Shown here in pieces: positions 6,461 to 13,818 of a stretch of DNA of 36,791 nt. A program made the position numbers and the translations under genes. Positions within the stretch are counted from its first letter, which is position 1; each line of letters starts with the position of its first letter. The stretch comes from a virus, in IMG/VR virus record IMGVR_UViG_3300003635_000012, positions 1 through 36,791 of that record, one strand, 5' to 3'. The notes under the pieces are model-generated. The model had not been told where the DNA came from. It worked only from the letters and a program-made list of their open reading frames with translations, and did not search any database.

Positions 6461-6861
6461 TATCCAAACACCCGTTGGATGCTTTCACACCGCTCATGGT
6501 CTTGCTTTCGGACACTATACCCCTTTTCGGTTTCATGGAGTTGGCTTGTGTGCATGACTAACCAGTGGTCAAAACTCCGTAGGTCGGGCTTGACTGCAAT
6601 GTAGGGTTCAACCCCGGCCTTAGTCGCCCACCGCTCTAGCGCGTCTATCTCGTCACTTGTGAACGTCACAGTTCCATCCGGTCGCTTCTTAATCTCGACA
6701 GCAAAGCCAACGTCCGGTTCCATCTTCCCTGCCCGGAGAGCGACGGCGTCGGGGCGTTCTCTTTGTGTTCGCCCACCGCTACCCGGCGCTCGAAGGCAGC
6801 CATATCCATAGTCGTCGCTCAAGATATTGATGAACTCGCGTTCTACGTCGCTACCCGTCAA
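6460..6861 (-). CDS. hjc: Hjc-type Holliday junction resolvase, 133 aa
   Basis: Hjc cleaves four-way junctions during recombination or before packaging of branched viral DNA. The family pattern is clear: VEREFINIL near residue 6, the APGSGG loop near 25, PDAVAL with the catalytic Asp near 37, FAVEIKK (ExK) near 53, and PYIAVKPD near 86. Length matches archaeal Hjc. The start is TTG 6861; no ATG or GTG fits. It overlaps the 30-aa membrane-protein gene upstream by 11 bp. Together with the PD-(D/E)XK-like neighbour it forms a recombination cluster. Confidence 0.85.
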   Translation of the reverse strand: MTGSDVEREFINILSDDYGYGCLRAPGSGGRTQRERPDAVALRAGKMEPDVGFAVEIKKRPDGTVTFTSDEIDALERWATKAGVEPYIAVKPDLRSFDHWLVMHTSQLHETEKGYSVRKQDHERCESIQRVFG

Positions 6862-6943
6862 GGTACCACCATAGCCCCGCGCCGATGAGTACGATCATGG
6901 ATAGGTACACTACCCCGGCGAGTAGGGTTGTCTCTGTGTTCAT
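6851..6943 (-). CDS. Single-pass membrane microprotein, 30 aa
   Basis: ATG 6941..6943 overlaps the upstream stop as ATGA, and the stop lies 11 bp inside the Hjc gene. The product is almost entirely one hydrophobic helix (LLAGVVYLSMIVLIGAGLWWYL) with a short hydrophilic end. Translational coupling on both sides argues that it is real. It could be a membrane effector or merely a spacer peptide that carries ribosomes to hjc. Confidence 0.6.
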   Translation of the reverse strand: MNTETTLLAGVVYLSMIVLIGAGLWWYLDG

Positions 6944-7344
6944 GGTTCTAGACCGAGTTGATCCGCTACCCATGCGACGGCTTCAAACCTATCTTTCGGG
7001 AGATTGTTGATGTTGATTAGGCAGAGTTCATCAAGCGGAGTGCTTAGTACGTACCGCTCTAACTTACTCTCTTTCACCTCTGCCGTAGGGCTATGCTCCA
7101 ACTCGACAGCGTAACTAAGCCGGTCGGGGTGGCCGAATAACACTACGTCAATCTCGCCCTTGGGACACCGCACTTCCGATGAAACGCGGTATCCGTTCGT
7201 AACCCCAAGGTGGCCCACGATGACCTTAGCGAGTACGTGTGTACTGGTTTCACTACCTGAATTGAACTCTATTGAATTGGTCTTGTCTACCTCTACGGAC
7301 CAATCTTTTAACTCGCGGTATTCCGAAAGCTGGTTCGGGTTCAT
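6940..7344 (-). CDS. PD-(D/E)XK nuclease-like protein, 134 aa
   Basis: Start at ATG 7344, overlapping the zinc-ribbon gene by 4 bp; the longer frame to 7488 would be an internal overlap. The central PKGEIDVVLFG...YAVELEHS gives an Asp on one strand and ExE on the next, spaced like the PD-(D/E)XK fold, followed by helix KESKLERYV. This fold covers restriction enzymes and resolvases. With Hjc next door, a DNA-processing role is plausible, but the Lys of the motif is replaced by Glu. Confidence 0.55.
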   Translation of the reverse strand: MNPNQLSEYRELKDWSVEVDKTNSIEFNSGSETSTHVLAKVIVGHLGVTNGYRVSSEVRCPKGEIDVVLFGHPDRLSYAVELEHSPTAEVKESKLERYVLSTPLDELCLININNLPKDRFEAVAWVADQLGLEP

Positions 7345-7514
7345 GCAGTAATCGGGCCGTCCGTTTCGTTGTTCTTGACGTGGTTGGTCGTTCCACAGTT
7401 GGCACACCGAACCCGCTGGCCCTCCGAGTCGTTGCTTGCCACTTCGCCGGGGATGAGTGCCGAGACGTGATTGCCACAGCCCCGACAATCGGTATGGTAC
7501 CTAACTCGACTCAT
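7341..7514 (-). CDS. Zinc-ribbon protein, 57 aa
   Basis: CRGCGNH near residue 10 and CANCGTTNH near residue 37 make a two-knuckle zinc ribbon. I start at ATG 7514; a TTG at 7526 is in frame. It overlaps the stop of the winged-helix gene by 14 bp and the next start by 4 bp. Confidence 0.75.
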   Translation of the reverse strand: MSRVRYHTDCRGCGNHVSALIPGEVASNDSEGQRVRCANCGTTNHVKNNETDGPITA

Positions 7515-7788
7515 CGTCAACCCCAAGGTATGACGCCACTTTTTCGCCCTCTGCGGTCAAGTTATATATCCTACCTTTCTTGGTATCCTCATTAACCAAG
7601 AGTTGCGTAATCTCTTTCTCGCGCATATCCGTAAGGGCACGACTAACGTGGGCAATGTCCGATCCTGTCTTGTCGCTAATCTCACTCGGCATCATGGGCT
7701 GACTAGCGAGACACTCGACAACCTGTGATCGGTAGGTGCTACGCTTCACGAAACTCAATAGGTCGAAATCTGGGTCTGTTTCGGCCAC
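7501..7788 (-). CDS. Winged-helix transcriptional regulator, 95 aa
   Basis: Starts at GTG 7788. Residues 20-75 give a typical haloarchaeal winged helix: YRSQVVECLASQPMMPSEIS, DIAHVSRALTDMREKE (recognition helix), and the wing NEDTKKGRIYNLTAEGEKV. It is the first gene of the leftward block and faces the rightward genes across a 91-bp gap, the usual site for a regulator controlling a divergent early/late switch and itself. Confidence 0.85.
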   Translation of the reverse strand: MAETDPDFDLLSFVKRSTYRSQVVECLASQPMMPSEISDKTGSDIAHVSRALTDMREKEITQLLVNEDTKKGRIYNLTAEGEKVASYLGVDDESS

Positions 7789-7879
7789 GCACCTGTATTA
7801 GCGGGCAACTAACATAGGCGTTACGGAACCTAACCCAATAGTAACCACTAAGTAAAAGCGCGTTAATGGATGATACGCA
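7789..7879. promoter_or_regulatory. Divergent promoter region between leftward and rightward blocks
   Basis: The 91-bp gap contains opposed elements, including GTTAC (about 7820) and GTAAC (about 7841) in inverted orientation around CCTAACCC, and a TATA-like ACTAAGTAAAAG about 28 bases before ATG 7880. Spacing fits a leaderless rightward transcript. The winged-helix protein encoded on the left is the obvious candidate to bind here. Confidence 0.6.
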
Positions 7880-8014
7880 ATGCAAGAGTGCAACCATGTC
7901 GGCTGTGACGGTGCGACCGTGTGCCGTGGGGCACGCGAAGTTGAGGGTAATCAACTAGCCGAGAAATACGAGTGCGAGTTTAGCCACACGTTCCACGAAA
8001 CGATTGAGCTATGA
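7880..8014 (+). CDS. Cys/His-rich microprotein, 44 aa
   Basis: Six Cys/His residues (CNHVGC, a mid Cys, CEFSHTFH) can coordinate zinc. ATG at 7880 is placed about 28 bases behind the TATA-like box; TGA overlaps the next ATG at 8011. First gene of the rightward block. No family recognised. Confidence 0.65.
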   Translation: MQECNHVGCDGATVCRGAREVEGNQLAEKYECEFSHTFHETIEL

Positions 8015-8610
8015 CTGTCACGCTCATAGACCACGACAGAGGCAAAGAGAAAGAGTTTGACAATCGCGCCGTCGCCGAGGAAAAGAAACAGGAGATGATA
8101 GACCTTGGTGTGGATAAGTCAGACTTAGAAATCAGCATGGACACAGAGACGGACGGGGGCAACGCCAAGCCTGCCGAACCCGTGGAACCTGAACCAGTCA
8201 CACAAGAGCAACCCGAACCCGTCGAGACGATCCCCAACGAGAAGCCTGCCCTAGACGACGATCCGGTCGACTGGATGCCCGCGCATTTCGTTGACGAGAT
8301 TCAGGGTGTCCCGACACTGAATCGCAAGGGATACGCGGTCATGGCCGAAAGGTTCAACGTCTCTGTTACGTCTGAACCCGTGGTTAGAGCGTCGGAAACA
8401 GACTTTGAGTATGCCGAGTTCCGGGCGACGGCTATCACGGAAGACGGAACGGAATACTCTGGATTCGGGAGCGCACACGTCGACCGCCAAGACGGGGACG
8501 ATGAATACCTCTTGAACGAGCTTGCACAGACGCGAGCCATGAAACGGGCGGCTTCTTGGGCGCTCGGGGTTGGCATGACGGCGAAAGAGGAAATGGAAAA
8601 TACGCTATGA
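8011..8610 (+). CDS. Candidate ssDNA-annealing/recombination protein, 199 aa
   Basis: The first 50 residues are charged; residues 50-85 are a Pro/Glu linker; the C-terminal 110 form a compact domain: PTLNRKGYAVMAERFNV, an alternating strand part with ATAITEDGTEYSGFGSAHVD, then LNELAQTRAMKRAASWALG. The last helix (TRAxKRAxxxALG) recalls the end of Erf/Rad52-like annealing proteins, where ATRAxGRALG-type helices recur. Being first among early rightward genes fits recombination or replication. The assignment rests on pattern memory only. Confidence 0.45.
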   Translation: MTVTLIDHDRGKEKEFDNRAVAEEKKQEMIDLGVDKSDLEISMDTETDGGNAKPAEPVEPEPVTQEQPEPVETIPNEKPALDDDPVDWMPAHFVDEIQGVPTLNRKGYAVMAERFNVSVTSEPVVRASETDFEYAEFRATAITEDGTEYSGFGSAHVDRQDGDDEYLLNELAQTRAMKRAASWALGVGMTAKEEMENTL

Positions 8611-8999
8611 TACACACGGCCCCCATCGACCTTGAACAACTCGCAGAGGGCGACAGCACAAGCAAACCCATAGAGCTTGATGTGTGGTCTACATGGTACT
8701 CACATGGCTTCCCCGTGGATGAAATTGTAGAGGCTTACTGTGCTGTCCATGAGAAGGTTGACGCCGAAGACACTGCACACATTGTAACTAAGGTTCAAAC
8801 CTTAGAGAAGCCCATTGACCACGCTGATATTGTCGCTGACTCCGCAACGCGATGGGCGTGTGACTGTGGCCGGTTCCAGTATCACGAAAAAGTAGACCTT
8901 GAGATGAATACAGTCATGGACTGGGGAAATTGCCACCATATAGAAAGCGTGGACAAGTCTCTAAGGGCCGACCAAGATAAGAATCAAGAGACGCTATGA
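8607..8999 (+). CDS. SWIM-type zinc-finger protein, 130 aa
   Basis: Start at ATG 8607 overlapping the previous stop by 4 bp. The C-terminal half has CDC (about residue 84) followed by CHH about 25 residues later, the CxCx(n)CxH pattern of SWIM zinc fingers, which bind DNA or protein and occur in recombination factors. The N-terminal half is helical. Coupled to the candidate annealing protein, it may be its partner. Confidence 0.6.
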   Translation: MIHTAPIDLEQLAEGDSTSKPIELDVWSTWYSHGFPVDEIVEAYCAVHEKVDAEDTAHIVTKVQTLEKPIDHADIVADSATRWACDCGRFQYHEKVDLEMNTVMDWGNCHHIESVDKSLRADQDKNQETL

Positions 9000-9115
9000 C
9001 TCAAGAAAGCCCGATTGTACTGTGTAACTATTGCCAGCGAGTGATCGCTACCGATCCCGTGAGTTATCGCGGCGAGAAGTATCACCGCGAGTGTTTCACA
9101 GACGCCAAACCATAG
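8996..9115 (+). CDS. Zinc-finger microprotein, 39 aa
   Basis: ATG 8996 overlaps the previous TGA by 4 bp. LCNYCQR and YHREC give CxxC and HxxC, like half a LIM finger. Very short but supported by coupling and clear zinc ligands. Confidence 0.65.
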   Translation: MTQESPIVLCNYCQRVIATDPVSYRGEKYHRECFTDAKP

Positions 9116-9152
9116 CCGCACAGTAAAGTGTGCCAATAGCCTACACGATTCT

Positions 9153-9461
9153 ATGCAGGCACAGTATGACATAGAGGTACACCGGGACGCAAGCAAGGAT
9201 CTACAGGATCTAAACAGTAAGAACCGGGAAAGAGTCACGGACTGTATTACGGACGTAGCCCAAACCCGAGAGGTAGCAAAGCATCCCAAGGTTGAAATCA
9301 TGCACAACCAGCAGGATGTAAAGCTCTACAAGATTAGAGTGGGTGACTTTCGGGTACTCGCTCACTTGGAGAAACCGAAGTTCAAAGTCCTACAGATAGG
9401 CCGGAGAAACGGGTTTTACTCTGACGTGGACAAACTCGCAGGAAAGTTAGCGGGACAGTAA
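9153..9461 (+). CDS. RelE/ParE-family toxin, 102 aa
   Basis: The sequence follows the RelE fold: YDIEVHRDASKDLQDLN, helical RERVTDCITDV, then VKLYKIRVGDFRVLAHL and FKVLQIGRRNGFY. The core Arg residues of the family (LYKIRVGDFR) are present. RelE enzymes cleave mRNA at the ribosome and are normally neutralised by an adjacent antitoxin. None of the usual RelB or AbrB type overlaps this gene; the 39-aa zinc protein lies 37 bp upstream. In a virus it may shut down host translation or compete with host toxin-antitoxin systems. Confidence 0.8.
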   Translation: MQAQYDIEVHRDASKDLQDLNSKNRERVTDCITDVAQTREVAKHPKVEIMHNQQDVKLYKIRVGDFRVLAHLEKPKFKVLQIGRRNGFYSDVDKLAGKLAGQ

Positions 9462-9462
9462 C

Positions 9463-9492
9463 CATTTTACCGTATCCTACCCAACGGATACG
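9463..9492 (+). promoter_or_regulatory. Promoter with inverted-repeat operator before the terminase genes
   Basis: A TATA-like cattttac (9463..9470) is followed by CGTATCC (9471..9477) and its exact reverse complement GGATACG (9486..9492), just before ATG 9494. A dyad between TATA and start covers the transcription start of a leaderless mRNA, an ideal repressor site for delaying packaging genes. Confidence 0.65.
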
Positions 9493-9493
9493 T

Positions 9494-9988
9494 ATGTCAG
9501 ACGATGTATGCGGGAGTACGGACACCTCAAGCGGCGACCCGTGCCAATTCTCGCCTGCCGATTCCTGCCCGTGGCATAACGAGGATAAGAACCCGGACAG
9601 CAGGAATACCGAATTAGAAGACGACCATTCAATTGTTGACCTTGTAGCGGGACAACTTCAAAACGGCGATACAGTCCCCGAAGCGTGTGCAGAGGCGAAT
9701 ATCTCCGAGGATCAATACTATTCGTGGCGTCGGCGTGGGTTGGAAGACGACGGCATTTTCGCCAAGTTTCGCAAGGAAACCGCGCGAGCGCGTAAGACTG
9801 CCGGGAAACGCGACCGGGAGAGACTTCGGCGAGAGTGCAAAGAAAACGGCGACACTCGCACATGGTTCAAGTTGCACATGAACCAGTACGGCGACACCTA
9901 CGGCGACGAGGATACGGATATGCGCGACGGGACGGAGATTGTACTTCATGAGTCAGAAGACACCTACACAGCCGCGCTCGAAAACTAA
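9494..9988 (+). CDS. terS: Terminase small subunit, 164 aa
   Basis: TerS recognises viral DNA and hands it to the motor. Here an N-terminal Cys/His-rich part (CQFSPADSCPWH) precedes a helix-turn-helix (VPEACAEANISEDQYYSWRRR), then a basic coiled helix (AKFRKETARARKTAGKRDRE) suited to oligomerisation. It lies directly before and overlaps TerL by 41 bp. The Cys/His N-terminus is an addition not usual for TerS and may bind zinc. Confidence 0.8.
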   Translation: MSDDVCGSTDTSSGDPCQFSPADSCPWHNEDKNPDSRNTELEDDHSIVDLVAGQLQNGDTVPEACAEANISEDQYYSWRRRGLEDDGIFAKFRKETARARKTAGKRDRERLRRECKENGDTRTWFKLHMNQYGDTYGDEDTDMRDGTEIVLHESEDTYTAALEN

Positions 9989-11297
9989 GCACATCGGGCC
10001 ATACGAGGAACAAGAGCCATTTCTATGGAAAGATAAACGCTACACCGGCTTTGTCGCAGGTGTCGGGTCGGGAAAAACACACATCGGAATGGCCCGAGTC
10101 GCCAAGAACATAGAGGAATGGAACCCCGGAGAAATGGGTGCGATTGTAGCCCCCGCGAGTCGGATGATCAAAGACACGATTATCCCGCTCATGCGAGAGT
10201 ACGACCTAATCGGGGACGGTGGGGCATGGGACTATGAAAGCTCCTACGCTACAGAACCAGGGATTCACGCACCGAATGGGGCACGGGTCCTAATTCTCTC
10301 GGCAGACAACTCACGCACCATTGAGCGGCTTAAGGGCCTGAATCTTGGTTGGTGGTGGATGGACGAAAGAGCGGAGATACCCGAACGCGCCCAGCAGATT
10401 CTACAGCAGCGGCTACGGGTTGGGGAATATCGTAACGGATTCATCACCACAACGCCGAGTGGGTATGACTCTGTGTATGATTTTTTCGTGGATACCGTCA
10501 ATCACACCACTCGGGAATGGGGGGACGGGACGCTCTATGAAGCCGAAGACAGGCGGGCGATTGTTGGCGTTCCCACTGATGCTAATCCGTTTACTCCCGA
10601 CGATTACAAGAAATCAATGCAGGACCTACCCGACGAGATTCGGGCGCAAGAGGTTGAGGGTCACTTTGTCGAGATAGGATCGGGTGTCTTTGAGAAAGAC
10701 ATGCTGTCTTTCGTCGGGGCCGAACAGTTGGACACTGATAGAACGCTCCAGTGGGTCTTAGCCGTCGACCCGGCGGTTCAAGCCGATTCAGGTAGGGCAG
10801 AGGATTCAGATTCAGACTATTGGGCGGCTACGCTTGGCGCTCTGGATAAGTTCGCTGGGGATCTATACATCGTTGATACCACTCGAAAGCGGGGACTCAC
10901 GCTCAGGCAGGGTGTTGACTGGATAAAGCGAATCGGGGGCGACGACGCGGATAAGATATATGTGGAATGCAATGCCGCCCAGCGTTGGCTTCGCCAAGCA
11001 CTCAATGACGCCGGGCTAAACGCCGTGCCTATCCAAAGTTATCGAGACAAAGAGGAACGGATTATAGACCTTTCAGTCCCGATAGAGCGGGGCACTATCC
11101 AGTTCGTGAATCGGGAGATGGACGATAAGTTAGGCTACGATCCACGGTGGCAGGATATGATACAGGAACTCTTGGCCTTTCCTGAATCTTCCCACGATGA
11201 CCTAATTGACTCTCTCCATTTACTAATAGACAATTGTGAATTAGGTTCTGCCACCACTATACTAGGGGCAAACCCACGCTCCCAATCCGAAGATTAA
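9948..11297 (+). CDS. terL: Terminase large subunit, 449 aa
   Basis: The packaging ATPase-nuclease. From ATG 9948: Walker A GVGSGKT at residues 38-44, Walker B with catalytic acid WWWMDE at 135-140, coupling motif ITTTP at 166-170. The RNase H-like nuclease has Asp274 (LAVDPAV), Glu340 (IYVE) and Asp417/418 (SHDDLIDSLHLL). Length is normal. A TTG at 9939 is an alternative start. A LAGLIDADG endonuclease gene follows immediately, a common landing place for homing genes. Confidence 0.95.
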   Translation: MSQKTPTQPRSKTKHIGPYEEQEPFLWKDKRYTGFVAGVGSGKTHIGMARVAKNIEEWNPGEMGAIVAPASRMIKDTIIPLMREYDLIGDGGAWDYESSYATEPGIHAPNGARVLILSADNSRTIERLKGLNLGWWWMDERAEIPERAQQILQQRLRVGEYRNGFITTTPSGYDSVYDFFVDTVNHTTREWGDGTLYEAEDRRAIVGVPTDANPFTPDDYKKSMQDLPDEIRAQEVEGHFVEIGSGVFEKDMLSFVGAEQLDTDRTLQWVLAVDPAVQADSGRAEDSDSDYWAATLGALDKFAGDLYIVDTTRKRGLTLRQGVDWIKRIGGDDADKIYVECNAAQRWLRQALNDAGLNAVPIQSYRDKEERIIDLSVPIERGTIQFVNREMDDKLGYDPRWQDMIQELLAFPESSHDDLIDSLHLLIDNCELGSATTILGANPRSQSED

Positions 11298-11323
11298 TGC
11301 CTCTTGCGGGAATTGTATAAGCC

Positions 11324-12241
11324 ATGTCGCCACGGTATGAACGGTTGTCTGATGAGGCTTGGCTACGCGAAAAATATGTTGGAGAGGGTCTATCACAGTC
11401 GGATATTGCTGAAATGGTGGGTTGTACACAGACTGCTGTATCCAATCGCATACGGCAATTTGACATTGACACGCGGGATCACAAATACCCGGAGTTAAAC
11501 AACCCTCAATGGCTTAGCGAACAGCACCACTCGGAAAATAGGGGTTTGGCCGATATAGCTAATGAGGTGGGCTGTACACGCTCTGCCGTTGGATATGCAA
11601 TGAGGCGGAACGATATTGAGGTGCGAAGAAACACGCTTGTTCATGAGGTAGACGGACGCCTCACCGATAGGCAGAGAGAAATCATAGAAGGCGAGTTATT
11701 AGGAGATGGCTGTATTCCCAAGCCACGCGCCAATGCGGGTGCAAAGTTCACATATGGTACCTCTCGAAAACGCTACCGAGATTGGTTGCGTGACTTGCTA
11801 GAGAACATAGGATTTGAAACCCGTTCGTATGAGTATACCCAAGACGATGATCGGGATGGGTGGTCAAAGACAGAGACATATCGGCTTGAAACTCTTGTCC
11901 ATTTTGAATTGAGTGATTTTCGCAAGCGGTGGTATCCAGAGGGTGAGAAGATCATCCCACCAGACTTTGAACTATCGCCCCTTAGCCTTCGGCATTTGCA
12001 TATCGGGGACGGTTGTTTTGATGAGGGTAATTACTCAATATACCTGTACACAGACGGGTTTGAAACGGATTCGTTAGCCCGTCTACAGTCGGAACTCCGG
12101 GAGAAGGCTGGCGTGAAATCATCAATAACGCACCGTGGAAGCTTGCATATCCAGAAGGCACAATCCCGACAGAGGTACTTTGATTATATTGCGCCACTCC
12201 CGCCGGAATTGGAAAGTGTCTACGGTTACAAGTGGCCGTAA
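11324..12241 (+). CDS. LAGLIDADG homing endonuclease with double HTH, 305 aa
   Basis: Residues 10-85 hold two helix-turn-helix repeats (GLSQSDIAEMVGCTQTAVSN and RGLADIANEVGCTRSAVGYA). Two LAGLIDADG-like helices follow, EIIEGELLGDGCI near 120 and LRHLHIGDGCF near 220, each ending in the catalytic acid. This gives a monomeric enzyme of usual size. It is free-standing 26 bp after terL, not inside an intein or visible intron. Codon use looks more AT-rich than the terminase, consistent with recent arrival. Confidence 0.9.
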   Translation: MSPRYERLSDEAWLREKYVGEGLSQSDIAEMVGCTQTAVSNRIRQFDIDTRDHKYPELNNPQWLSEQHHSENRGLADIANEVGCTRSAVGYAMRRNDIEVRRNTLVHEVDGRLTDRQREIIEGELLGDGCIPKPRANAGAKFTYGTSRKRYRDWLRDLLENIGFETRSYEYTQDDDRDGWSKTETYRLETLVHFELSDFRKRWYPEGEKIIPPDFELSPLSLRHLHIGDGCFDEGNYSIYLYTDGFETDSLARLQSELREKAGVKSSITHRGSLHIQKAQSRQRYFDYIAPLPPELESVYGYKWP

Positions 12242-12243
12242 CG

Positions 12244-12477
12244 ATGGATTCATTACCAGACCTTTCAGAGAGCGCAGAGAAGGCCAGAGAGAGCGTTAAG
12301 AACCTAATCAGTTGGTTGCCCGACCCATACGAGTGCGAGCAATGCGGACGGTTGTGTGACGCCGAGACGACGTATTCAGCACAAGAGGCGGCTTTCTATC
12401 CAATGGGCGAAGTCCCGAGTTGGTACTGTCCCGAGTGCGATAGACACTATCGAAGGGTAGAGGGGTGGCACGACTAA
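12244..12477 (+). CDS. Zinc-ribbon protein, 77 aa
   Basis: CEQCGRLC near residue 32 and CPECDRHY near 63 form a zinc ribbon. Start at ATG 12244, two bases after the homing-enzyme stop; a GTG at 12232 is in frame. Sits between terL and portal with other small genes; role unknown. Confidence 0.75.
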   Translation: MDSLPDLSESAEKARESVKNLISWLPDPYECEQCGRLCDAETTYSAQEAAFYPMGEVPSWYCPECDRHYRRVEGWHD

Positions 12478-12518
12478 CAACAAGACTTAATACATAGGCA
12501 TACACAGGGTAATACGCA

Positions 12519-12710
12519 ATGCCAGAAAATGCAAAGCCGGAAGCCATTCCTGAAAGTTGGATCGAGTCGCCAAATGTGAAAGAGCGGTCGCTTTGGTTCA
12601 AAGGCGAAGATAGAACGTACCCACGGATATTCATAGAGGTGAACGGCGTTCTCCTAACTGTGGATGGGGCCAAAGAAATGCGCGACGAATTAAACGAGGT
12701 TCTAGAATGA
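12519..12710 (+). CDS. Hypothetical protein, 63 aa
   Basis: A promoter-like TTAATACAT centred about 28 bases before ATG 12519 suggests a leaderless transcript for this six-gene run. The product has strands YPRIFIEVNGVLLTV and a helix AKEMRDELNEVL, a small beta-beta-alpha unit. No family recognised. Confidence 0.7.
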   Translation: MPENAKPEAIPESWIESPNVKERSLWFKGEDRTYPRIFIEVNGVLLTVDGAKEMRDELNEVLE

Positions 12711-13006
12711 CTGAAAGCAAAGAGTGGGTGACTATCAAGGTGCCCAAGGAAATCCGCGACGACGCCAGAGAAGACAGCCGGACCTACGGCGAGATAATGC
12801 AGGCGGGACTGGGTAAGGATGTTACTACGAATGGCGGGCTACAGTCGGGGGACATTGATGAGTTAGAGGATCGGATAGTAGTTCGTATGGCGCGGGAGTA
12901 TGCCGACGACTTGGAGAACTTTGAGAATCAACTAGACAAGCTACAAGAGTTGGTCGAACGGGTGCCGGAGGAAACCGCCGAGGAGTTCGGGAGGAAATAC
13001 CGATGA
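12707..13006 (+). CDS. Ribbon-helix-helix/coiled-coil protein, 99 aa
   Basis: N-terminal VTIKVPKEIRDDAREDSR resembles the strand and first helix of a CopG-like ribbon-helix-helix; the second half is a long coiled coil (DDLENFENQLDKLQELVERV). ATG overlaps the previous stop by 4 bp. Likely a DNA-binding or oligomeric accessory protein. Confidence 0.6.
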   Translation: MTESKEWVTIKVPKEIRDDAREDSRTYGEIMQAGLGKDVTTNGGLQSGDIDELEDRIVVRMAREYADDLENFENQLDKLQELVERVPEETAEEFGRKYR

Positions 13007-13167
13007 GGGTAAAAAACCTCTCTCGCGTGAAATGGAACAATGCAAAGGACGCCTACATGGGAATTGAGGTTAAGTGTGATGACGTATCTATCACGCTTGA
13101 CTTGTCCAAAGAACAATGGGAACGGCTACAGTCAAACACTGGATGGTTGAACAATGACGGGGAGTGA
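13003..13167 (+). CDS. Hypothetical protein, 54 aa
   Basis: ATG 13003 overlaps the previous TGA by 4 bp. Strands (AYMGIEVKC, VSITLDL) and a helix (KEQWERLQSN) suggest a small alpha/beta protein. It overlaps the next gene by 14 bp. Confidence 0.6.
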   Translation: MRVKNLSRVKWNNAKDAYMGIEVKCDDVSITLDLSKEQWERLQSNTGWLNNDGE

Positions 13168-13312
13168 CGACAGCCCAAGTCCGGGTAGTGATGAGGCACT
13201 CAACAACGGTTGCACTTGCCCTGTGTTAGAGAACAACCACGGAAAGGGAAACCACCTTGGGTCTTACACAATTAGCATGGACTGTCCAATTCACGGTGAT
13301 ACGGATGAGTGA
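13154..13312 (+). CDS. Cys/His zinc microprotein, 52 aa
   Basis: CTCPVLENNHG and MDCPIHG supply CxC and CxxH ligands. This pattern (Cys-Cys-Pro, Asn-Asn-His-Gly, then CPxHG) is familiar from small phage proteins found in many tailed phages, of unknown role. Overlapping starts and stops on both sides support it. Confidence 0.65.
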   Translation: MTGSDDSPSPGSDEALNNGCTCPVLENNHGKGNHLGSYTISMDCPIHGDTDE

Positions 13313-13613
13313 CGACAGCGGGCCGGACTCTTACGACGTGACAGCACAGTGGACCACAGCGCCCGACAGAAACCTTGTAACGCTTACCTGCAAGTCCCGA
13401 GAACCGAGAGAGGCACAGGACATTATGGACACGCTCAAGCCGATCATAGACGAGAGGTTAGACGATGAGAGTCTGATAGCGGAGTTGGAACAGTTGGCCG
13501 ATGAGTTCATACGACAGCGGACAGGGGACGCCGCAGTTGACCAAGCGTTTGAGAACGCCGGGAGTAGAATCTACAGGCTCCTAGCCGACTACCGGGGTGA
13601 TGAGGGTGAGTGA
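13305..13613 (+). CDS. Hypothetical acidic protein, 102 aa
   Basis: Start chosen at ATG 13305, overlapping the previous stop by 8 bp. After a strand-rich N-terminus (YDVTAQWTT, LVTLTCKS) the rest is helical and acidic (ESLIAELEQLADEFIRQ). No family recognised. Confidence 0.65.
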   Translation: MSDDSGPDSYDVTAQWTTAPDRNLVTLTCKSREPREAQDIMDTLKPIIDERLDDESLIAELEQLADEFIRQRTGDAAVDQAFENAGSRIYRLLADYRGDEGE

Positions 13614-13767
13614 GAAAGCCGTTGCGGCGTTTCTAAGCGGTATAGGTACGGCAATGCCGGCAGCGTGGTTGATAGGACACACCTATGGTCCTAAGACCAT
13701 GATTGGCGTATCTGCTATGGCTCTCACTCTGATATTCGCGTCATTCGTAATTGACAAAAGGCGCTAA
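13600..13767 (+). CDS. Two-helix membrane protein, 55 aa (holin candidate)
   Basis: ATG 13600 overlaps the previous gene by 14 bp. Two hydrophobic segments (AVAAFLSGIGTAMPAAWLIG and MIGVSAMALTLIFASFVI) are joined by a short polar turn, with a basic C-terminus (DKRR). Size and topology fit a small holin, but similar proteins occur at 27775 and 29993, so the role is open. Confidence 0.6.
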   Translation: MRVSEKAVAAFLSGIGTAMPAAWLIGHTYGPKTMIGVSAMALTLIFASFVIDKRR

Positions 13768-13777
13768 CTCGGCAGAG

Positions 13778-13801
13778 TAGCCAAAACCCTTTGCCCTTTT
13801 A
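13778..13801 (+). promoter_or_regulatory. Late-type promoter before portal
   Basis: TAGCCAAAACCC followed by TTTGCCCTTTTAG is one copy of the recurring BRE-TATA box (see 16973, 21104, 21694, 23145, 31537, 35711). The TTTTAG lies about 20 bases before ATG 13819. Here the leading TAG is not a stop codon, so it belongs to the box. Confidence 0.65.
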
Positions 13802-13818
13802 GCGGGTAAGCGAAGTTA

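Noticed and set aside
11324-12241. Intein or group I intron carrying the LAGLIDADG gene in terL
   Set aside because: terL is complete with its stop codon before the gene, and no splice-block motifs or intron core were seen.
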